Positions 6,883-12,033 of a stretch of DNA of 12,033 nucleotides are shown piece by piece (position 1 is the stretch's first letter; each line of letters opens with the position of its first letter). The DNA comes from JBOFCO01 sp051646105. GTDB taxonomy: Bacteria; Pseudomonadota; Alphaproteobacteria; Rhodobacterales; Rhodobacteraceae. The stretch spans positions 1-12,033 of the forward strand of contig JBOFCO010000054.1 in NCBI GenBank assembly GCA_051646105.1, read 5' to 3'. The notes beneath the pieces are model-generated. The model saw nothing but the letters and a program-made list of their open reading frames with translations. It was not told the DNA's origin and made no database searches. The translations under genes and the position numbers were made by a program.

Positions 6883-6912
6883 GCCGGGCGCGGAGAATCC
6901 TTCGCGCCCGGC
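6883..6912. terminator. Hairpin terminator between convergent katG and the FAH-family gene
   Basis: GCCGGGCGCG (6883-6892) and CGCGCCCGGC (6903-6912) form a perfect 10-bp GC-rich stem around a 10-nt loop, extendable by three inner pairs including one G-U. It fills nearly all of the 37-bp gap between the two convergent stop codons, so it probably serves both strands. The T tract is poor on both sides. Confidence 0.85.
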
Positions 6913-6913
6913 C

Positions 6914-8065
6914 TTAGCTGCGGGGGTGTTCGCCCACGAGGCCGCGCGCGGCAAGATTGCGGTACAGCGCGGAAATGCCCATCGTCCATTCTGCACATTC
7001 GGTCGACAATGCCACCCGGTTGCACAGCCGACCCAGCGCCGGCGCCGAAATGGCGACGCGGTCGCCCGGCTTGTGTGTGAAACCGCGGCCCGGTGCATCG
7101 CGGTCCTGTATGGGGGCAAAGAGTGTACCAAGAAACAGCATGAATCCATCCGGATACTGGTGATGCCGACCGATGGTCTGTGTGACGAGATCGGCAGGAT
7201 CGCGGCTGATGCGGGCCATCAGGCTGCTGCCCTGCATGGCAAATCCGTCCTCACCCGTGACGTTCAGCGTCAGTTCCAGCCTTCGCACGTCATCCAGCGT
7301 GAAATGGTCATCGAACAGCCGGATCATTGGCCCAATGGCGCAGGACGCATTGTTGTCCTTGGCCTTGCCCAGAAGCAGCGCCGAGCGCCCCTCGATGTCA
7401 CGCAGGTTAACGTCATTGCCCAGCGTCGCGCCCAGGATTTCCCCGCGCGAGGTGACGGCCAGAACCACCTCCGGTTCCGGGTTGTTCCAGGTGGATGACG
7501 GATGGATGCCGACATCCGCACCATGACCGACGGATGAGAGGACCGGGGCTTTGGTGAACACTTCGGCATCCGGGCCGATGCCCACCTCCAGATACTGCGA
7601 CCACAGGCCTTCGGCGATCAGGGCGCGCTTCACCTCTGCCGCGTGGGCGGACCCGGGCACGATGTCGGAAAGGCTGTCGCCGATGGTGCTTCCGATGCGG
7701 GTACGGATGGCAGCAGCCAGATCGGGATTGCCGGCCGCGCGTTCCTCGATCACCCGTTCGACCATCGATCCGGCGAAGGTCACGCCGCAGGCCTTGATGA
7801 CCTGAAGATCGCAGGGCGCCAGCAGGCGGATGCCGCGCCCAAGCTCCTCGACCGAGCCAATGACGCGGCCCGTTGCCGCCCGGACATAATCGGCAGGGCG
7901 GTCATGTTCCAGCACATCGCGGACCGTGGGCGCGATGGCTGAGGTAATATCGATCACATCACCGCCGTGAAGGGTGATGACGGCAGGGCCGATACCGGGC
8001 AACTCAGCACGACCGATCCACAGACCGCGCCGATCAAGCCGGGGATCGGAATAATCGTCCTGCAT
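6914..8065 (-). CDS. Fumarylacetoacetate hydrolase-fold protein, probable 2-keto-3-deoxy-sugar-acid dehydratase
   Basis: This 383-residue cytoplasmic protein has the FAH fold in its C-terminal two thirds. The metal-site residues appear as Glu197 and Glu199 in NNPEPEVVLAV and Asp218 in GNDVNLRD, with Lys172 in FTKAP and a KAKDNNASCAIGP segment. The last segments, together with KACGVTFAGSMVERVIEER, resemble the subgroup that includes dehydratases of 2-keto-3-deoxy-pentonates (XylX of the Caulobacter xylose pathway), by recollection. The metal pattern alone does not fix the reaction; hydrolase or lyase activity on a diketo acid is possible. The start is ATG 8065: AAGGAGG at 8071-8077 lies 5 nt upstream, whereas the in-frame ATG at 8098 lies inside the preceding gene and has no such site. 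It follows the GH42 gene by 23 nt on the same strand, so the two probably act in one sugar pathway. Confidence 0.82.
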   Translation of the reverse strand: MQDDYSDPRLDRRGLWIGRAELPGIGPAVITLHGGDVIDITSAIAPTVRDVLEHDRPADYVRAATGRVIGSVEELGRGIRLLAPCDLQVIKACGVTFAGSMVERVIEERAAGNPDLAAAIRTRIGSTIGDSLSDIVPGSAHAAEVKRALIAEGLWSQYLEVGIGPDAEVFTKAPVLSSVGHGADVGIHPSSTWNNPEPEVVLAVTSRGEILGATLGNDVNLRDIEGRSALLLGKAKDNNASCAIGPMIRLFDDHFTLDDVRRLELTLNVTGEDGFAMQGSSLMARISRDPADLVTQTIGRHHQYPDGFMLFLGTLFAPIQDRDAPGRGFTHKPGDRVAISAPALGRLCNRVALSTECAEWTMGISALYRNLAARGLVGEHPRS

Positions 8066-8070
8066 CGCGA

Positions 8071-8077
8071 CCTCCTT
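8071..8077 (-). promoter_or_regulatory. Strong ribosome binding site of the FAH-family gene
   Basis: AAGGAGG on the minus strand sits 5 nt before ATG 8065, within the 23-nt gap after the GH42 stop. It decides the start and suggests that this second gene is well translated independently of the first. Confidence 0.85.
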
Positions 8078-8088
8078 CGCCAATTGTA

Positions 8089-9981
8089 TCAGCGCCATAC
8101 GACTCCGGCGGCAGGAATTGTGATCCCGTTGTGCTGCACATCGTCCGCGCCATAGTTGAAATAGAACCGTCTGCCGGACGCATCGCGGCAGCGTAGCCCT
8201 TCGGGCATCGGCTCAGCCACAATGCCGGTTTCGACGCAGGCGGCGGCAAGGATGCGATCCATCGCCACTCTGTCAGGCCACCCGCCAAGATAGCGAATGC
8301 TACCCGCAGTCATGATGGCCGGGTTGCCATCGGCGCTGCATTCGAGGACGGCGGAACCACCTTCAAGGTACTCGCGCCAGTGCAGGAAATTGCCGCCGTT
8401 CCGAAGCGGCACGGGGGCATCGGGTGGCAGGCTTTCCACCCGTGACACGGTGCAATCCAGTCCCGGCAGGGCGGGGGGCAAAGGCAGGGGAATGGCGAAG
8501 TCGGCGCTGCGCGAATTGCTGCGCGGGCCGACAATCGCCAGTTTTGCCTTTGCCAGAGCGGCCTTCAGGGCATCGGGGATCGTCTTGATGCCGGGGGCCA
8601 GAACCAATTGATAGGCGGAAAGGTCGGCCGTATCCGGGGGCAGGATGTCGACCGAAAGGCCAAGCCTGCGCAAACCGCAATAGAAATCGAAGACCAGCCG
8701 GAAATAGTCGAAATCCGCGCCCTGCGGCTGCACCGCCCAGGCCCATGCGCTGGCATAATCGTAGATCAGCGCGACGGGCGCGCGGCCGCAATCGGCATCG
8801 GGCATTTCCGCCAGTTCCCGTGCAACCTGCCCGGCCTCGGCAAAGGCGGGGGCTTCGGCGCTGTCGGGGCGCAGCAGGCCCGCGTGCATCTGTTCCTGCG
8901 CGAACGGCGCCTGACGCCAGCGGAAATACAGCACGGCCTCTGCCCCGTGGGCAAAGGCCTCCCATGCCCACAGGCGGGCCATGCCGGGCAGCGGGGCGGG
9001 GTTCCACCGTGCCCAGTTGACCGGACCGGGCTGCTGTTCCATCACCCACCATCGCCCGCGCCCCACGGTGCGATACAGATCATGGTGGAAGGCCTGAAAA
9101 TCAGGATCGCCCTGCCGAAGATACCGGCGTTTGTGGTCGGACGCAGCATCGTCGCGGTTCGACAGGAAGCCCAGCGGGTAACTGTCCCACGACGCGATAT
9201 CCAGATCGGCACCGACGTCGAAATGATCGAAGCTGCTGATATTGCCCATGTAATTATGTGTGATTGGGGCATCGGAATGCTTGCGGATGATATCCGCCTG
9301 CAAACGGTTGAACGCCACGACTTCATCCGACGCGAACTGACGGAAGGCCCAGGCGTGCGAAGGGTTCGCTTCCGTCACCGTCAGGTTCGGCAGGCCGATT
9401 TCATCGAAAGAGGCATACTCCATCGACCAGAACACATTCCCCCAGGCCCGGTTCAGGGCCTGCGGCGACTGATACCTTTGCGCCAGCCAATCGCGGAAAG
9501 CGTTCCGTGCCGCATCGGAATAGGACAGCACAGTATCGTGGCAGCCGTATTCATTGTCTGTCTGCCATGCGGCAACATGAGGATTTTTCCCATAACGCTC
9601 TGCCAGGGCGGTTACGATTTTCGCGCATTCGGCCCTGTAGCCGCGATGGCTGAAGCAATAATGCCGTCGCGATCCGAAGCCACGCGGGCGGCCCTGTGCG
9701 TCCACGGCCAGCATGTCGGGATGGCGCGTCAGCATCCAGCGCGGCGGTGTTGCAGTGGGTGTTCCCAGCACGACTTTCAGCCCGGATGACCCCAGAACGG
9801 CAATAGCGCGATCAAGCCAGTCGAAATCATACCTACCCGGCTCAGCTTCCAGACGGGACCATGCGAATTCCCCGATCCGGACCCATGCCAGGCCCAGTGC
9901 TGCCATGCGGGCGGCATCTTCTTTCCATTGCGCTTCGGGCCAATGCTCGGGGTAGTAGCAGACGCCCAAAGTGCGTTTCAT
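8089..9981 (-). CDS. GH42 beta-galactosidase
   Basis: This 630-residue glycoside hydrolase family 42 enzyme is predicted to release beta-linked galactose (or alpha-L-arabinopyranose) from small glycosides. The N-terminus LGVCYYPEHWPEAQWKEDA starts the TIM barrel. The acid/base is Glu144 in WQTDNEYG and the nucleophile is Glu315 in WWVMEQQPGP. The barrel runs to about residue 375, followed by the Rossmann-like trimerisation domain (to about 580) and a short C-terminal beta domain ending in FYFNYG. Length is slightly below the usual 650-690. The zinc cluster of some GH42 enzymes is incomplete: Cys109 (RRHYCFS) and Cys147 (NEYGCHD) remain, but the following C-x-C-x-x-C is absent. No signal peptide is visible, so substrates must be imported. 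The ATG is 2 nt after the gyrB stop with no clear ribosome binding site, implying translational coupling. Confidence 0.93.
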   Translation of the reverse strand: MKRTLGVCYYPEHWPEAQWKEDAARMAALGLAWVRIGEFAWSRLEAEPGRYDFDWLDRAIAVLGSSGLKVVLGTPTATPPRWMLTRHPDMLAVDAQGRPRGFGSRRHYCFSHRGYRAECAKIVTALAERYGKNPHVAAWQTDNEYGCHDTVLSYSDAARNAFRDWLAQRYQSPQALNRAWGNVFWSMEYASFDEIGLPNLTVTEANPSHAWAFRQFASDEVVAFNRLQADIIRKHSDAPITHNYMGNISSFDHFDVGADLDIASWDSYPLGFLSNRDDAASDHKRRYLRQGDPDFQAFHHDLYRTVGRGRWWVMEQQPGPVNWARWNPAPLPGMARLWAWEAFAHGAEAVLYFRWRQAPFAQEQMHAGLLRPDSAEAPAFAEAGQVARELAEMPDADCGRAPVALIYDYASAWAWAVQPQGADFDYFRLVFDFYCGLRRLGLSVDILPPDTADLSAYQLVLAPGIKTIPDALKAALAKAKLAIVGPRSNSRSADFAIPLPLPPALPGLDCTVSRVESLPPDAPVPLRNGGNFLHWREYLEGGSAVLECSADGNPAIMTAGSIRYLGGWPDRVAMDRILAAACVETGIVAEPMPEGLRCRDASGRRFYFNYGADDVQHNGITIPAAGVVWR

Positions 9982-9983
9982 GG

Positions 9984-12033
9984 TCAGATATCCAGATGCT
10001 CGACGTTCAACGCGTTCTGGTTGATGAAGTCACGCCGGGGTTCGACCACATCGCCCATCAGCTTGGTAAAGATGTCGTCCGCTTCGGCCATGTCATCAAC
10101 GCGAACCTGAAGCAGCGTGCGTGCATTCGGGTCCAGCGTGGTTTCCCAAAGCTGCTCGGGGTTCATTTCGCCCAGACCCTTGTAGCGTTGCAGCGACAGG
10201 CCCTTTTCGCCCTCGGCAAAGACTGCGCGCAGCAGGTCGATCGGCCCGTGAATTTCCTGATCGCGGTCCTTGCGGACAAGATGTGCAGGCTTGCCGTAGA
10301 TCTCGCGCAGGGAGGCTGCATGGGTTCCCATCCGCCGGGCCTCTCCAGACCGCATGACATGGCCGTCAAGCGTACGCACTTCCTCTACCCCGCGCATGAA
10401 CCGTGTCAGGCGCAGACCATGATCCTGGGTCGGGCGCCCTTTCCAGCCGCGTTCGTATTCTGGCGCAATGTCGTCAAGCCGCGCGGCGACGGCATTGGCG
10501 ATTGCCTGCGTGTCGGTATCGGACTGACTTGGCTGGAAAGCCCCGGCAATTGCTGCCTGCTCCAGAACGAACTGCGGGTAATGCGTGGGAAAGGACTGCA
10601 GGATGCGGCGCACCATACGGGCTTCCTCGATCACGCGGGTCAGGTCCGGCCCGGCGATTTCCTCGCCGTTGCCCAGCCGCAGCACGGCGCCATCGACGCC
10701 CATCTGCACCAGATATTCCTCAAGCGCGGCCTGATCCTTCAGATAGACTTCCGACTTGCCGCGGGCGACCTTATACAGCGGCGGCTGCGCGATATACAGG
10801 TAACCGCCTTCGATGATCTCGATCATCTGGCGGAAGAAGAAGGTCAGCAGAAGCGTACGGATATGCGAGCCATCGACATCGGCATCGGTCATGATGACGA
10901 TCTTGTGGTAGCGCAGTTTTTTCACATCGAATTCGTCACGCCCGATACCTGTGCCCATCGCGGTAATCAGAGTGCCGATCTGTTCCGATGAAAGCATCCT
11001 GTCAAACCGTGCGCGTTCGACATTCAGAATCTTGCCACGCAGGGGCAGAACGGCCTGATTCTGGCGCGCACGGCCCTGCTTGGCGGAACCGCCGGCGCTG
11101 TCGCCCTCCACCAGGAACAGTTCTGCCAGGGCCGGGTCTTTTTCCTGACAGTCGGCCAGTTTTCCGGGCAGGTTCGACACATCCATCGCCGTCTTGCGGC
11201 GGGTCAGTTCGCGGGCCTTGCGCGCGGCTTCGCGTGCCAGCGCGGCCTCGATGATCTTGCCGACGATCATCTTTGCCTCTGCCGGGTGCTCCTCGAACCA
11301 TTCGCCCAGCTTTTCGTTCACCAGATTCTCGACCGCCGGGCGAACCTCGGACGAAACAAGCTTGTCCTTTGTCTGGCTCGAAAATTTCGGATCGGGCACT
11401 TTCACCGACAGCACACAGGTCAGCCCCTCGCGCGCGTCATCGCCGGTGAATTCGACCTTTTCCTTCTTGGCGATGCCGGACGATTGCGCATAAGCGTTGA
11501 TGGTGCGGGTCAGCGCACCCCGGAAGCCCGCCATATGTGTGCCGCCATCGCGCTGCGGAATGTTGTTGGTAAAGGGCAGGACATTTTCGTGGTAGCTGTC
11601 GTTCCACCACATCGCCACCTCCACGCCGATGCCGTTCTTTTCGCCGGTCATATAGATCGGTTCGGGCATGACTGCCTGTTTCGAGCGGTCAAGGTATTTG
11701 ACGAACTCGCGAACCCCGCCGTCGTAGAACAGTTCGGTGCGCTGCGGTTCGGCGTGGCGTTCATCCTCGATGATGATGCGCACGCCGGAATTCAGGAAGG
11801 CAAGTTCGCGAAGGCGATTTTCCAGCGTTTTGAAGCTGTATTCCAGATCGGAAAATGTGCCCTCAGGACGATTGGTTTTGGCGCTGGCCAGAAAGCGCAC
11901 TTCCGTTCCGCGCTGGCCGGGGGCGGGGCCGACCTCATGCACATGGGTGACGCATTCGCCATCCTCGAAGCGGGCGCGGTATTCGGTATCGTTGCGCCAG
12001 ACGGTCAGCTCCAGCCATTCCGACAGCGCGTTG
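9984..12033 (-). CDS. gyrB: DNA gyrase subunit B (5' end outside window)
   Basis: The last 683 residues of GyrB are present; by comparison with E. coli about 125 N-terminal residues, including most of the ATP-binding pocket, are missing. In order one sees NALSEWLEL from the end of the GHKL domain, the transducer domain (near GGTHMAGFRGALTRTIN), the TOPRIM domain with VEGDSAGGSAKQGR (about 11080-11115) and DADVDGSHIRTLLL (about 10850-10890), a Gram-negative-type insert (about 10250-10700), and the tail LQRYKGLGEMNPEQLW. The ending NALNVEHLDI is typical of GyrB rather than ParE. With GyrA it introduces negative supercoils using ATP. At the coumarin/quinolone-linked position after LPL it has Arg (E. 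coli Lys447), a common natural variant. The GH42 gene starts 2 nt after its stop. Confidence 0.97.
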   Translation of the reverse strand, partial: NALSEWLELTVWRNDTEYRARFEDGECVTHVHEVGPAPGQRGTEVRFLASAKTNRPEGTFSDLEYSFKTLENRLRELAFLNSGVRIIIEDERHAEPQRTELFYDGGVREFVKYLDRSKQAVMPEPIYMTGEKNGIGVEVAMWWNDSYHENVLPFTNNIPQRDGGTHMAGFRGALTRTINAYAQSSGIAKKEKVEFTGDDAREGLTCVLSVKVPDPKFSSQTKDKLVSSEVRPAVENLVNEKLGEWFEEHPAEAKMIVGKIIEAALAREAARKARELTRRKTAMDVSNLPGKLADCQEKDPALAELFLVEGDSAGGSAKQGRARQNQAVLPLRGKILNVERARFDRMLSSEQIGTLITAMGTGIGRDEFDVKKLRYHKIVIMTDADVDGSHIRTLLLTFFFRQMIEIIEGGYLYIAQPPLYKVARGKSEVYLKDQAALEEYLVQMGVDGAVLRLGNGEEIAGPDLTRVIEEARMVRRILQSFPTHYPQFVLEQAAIAGAFQPSQSDTDTQAIANAVAARLDDIAPEYERGWKGRPTQDHGLRLTRFMRGVEEVRTLDGHVMRSGEARRMGTHAASLREIYGKPAHLVRKDRDQEIHGPIDLLRAVFAEGEKGLSLQRYKGLGEMNPEQLWETTLDPNARTLLQVRVDDMAEADDIFTKLMGDVVEPRRDFINQNALNVEHLDI

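Noticed and set aside
8066..8098. Upstream ATG at 8098 as start of the FAH-family protein
   Set aside because: It would overlap the GH42 coding end and lacks a ribosome site, while AAGGAGG sits ideally before ATG 8065.
8608..9789. Long open frame (393 codons) antisense to the GH42 gene
   Set aside because: No family motif or good start; the minus-strand GH42 frame is complete with both catalytic Glu residues.
9861..10991. Long open frame (376 codons) antisense to gyrB and the GH42 start
   Set aside because: Shadow of the gyrB frame; it crosses the gyrB-GH42 junction and shows no domain.
11020..11050. Arg at the GyrB position equivalent to E. coli Lys447 as a resistance mutation
   Set aside because: LPLRGK is a common natural form in many bacteria, so it is not evidence of selected resistance.

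Overview
The window is GC-rich, densely packed bacterial chromosome with alphaproteobacterial-looking proteins, most likely from the Rhodobacterales (Paracoccus/Roseobacter-like). That placement rests on my recognition of the KatG, OxyR, GyrB and FAH-family sequences, not on a database search. I found no rRNA, tRNA, CRISPR array, insertion sequence or phage gene. Nearly every base is coding, apart from the 162-bp oxyR-katG spacer.

Region 1 (1-3559, + strand) is a folate-biosynthesis operon: pabB (3' part only), pabA, pabC, folP and a fused folB-folK gene. Every stop codon overlaps the next start. The first three enzymes turn chorismate into p-aminobenzoate (PABA). FolB-FolK and FolP supply the pterin diphosphate and join it to PABA to give dihydropteroate.

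Region 2 (3580-6876) is a peroxide-defence module: oxyR (- strand) and katG (+ strand), divergently transcribed from a shared spacer. OxyR keeps both redox cysteines and KatG keeps all catalytic and cross-link residues. The spacer holds inverted repeats next to oxyR, a probable oxyR promoter that would give a leaderless mRNA, and a phased series of TGATT elements ahead of katG. A strong hairpin terminator separates katG from the next, convergent gene.

Region 3 (6914-12033, - strand) reads, in transcription order: gyrB (5' end outside the window), a cytoplasmic GH42 beta-galactosidase starting 2 nt after the gyrB stop, and a fumarylacetoacetate-hydrolase-fold protein resembling 2-keto-3-deoxy-sugar-acid dehydratases. 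This looks like a two-gene sugar-catabolic unit attached to a housekeeping gene, with no transporter or regulator visible.

Most of this is recognisable biology, and I do not see a convincing wholly new system. The points most worth checking are the gyrB-GH42-FAH arrangement, the regulatory architecture of the oxyR-katG spacer, the loss of the usual PLP-binding Glu in PabC, and the FolB-FolK fusion within a fully overlapping operon.
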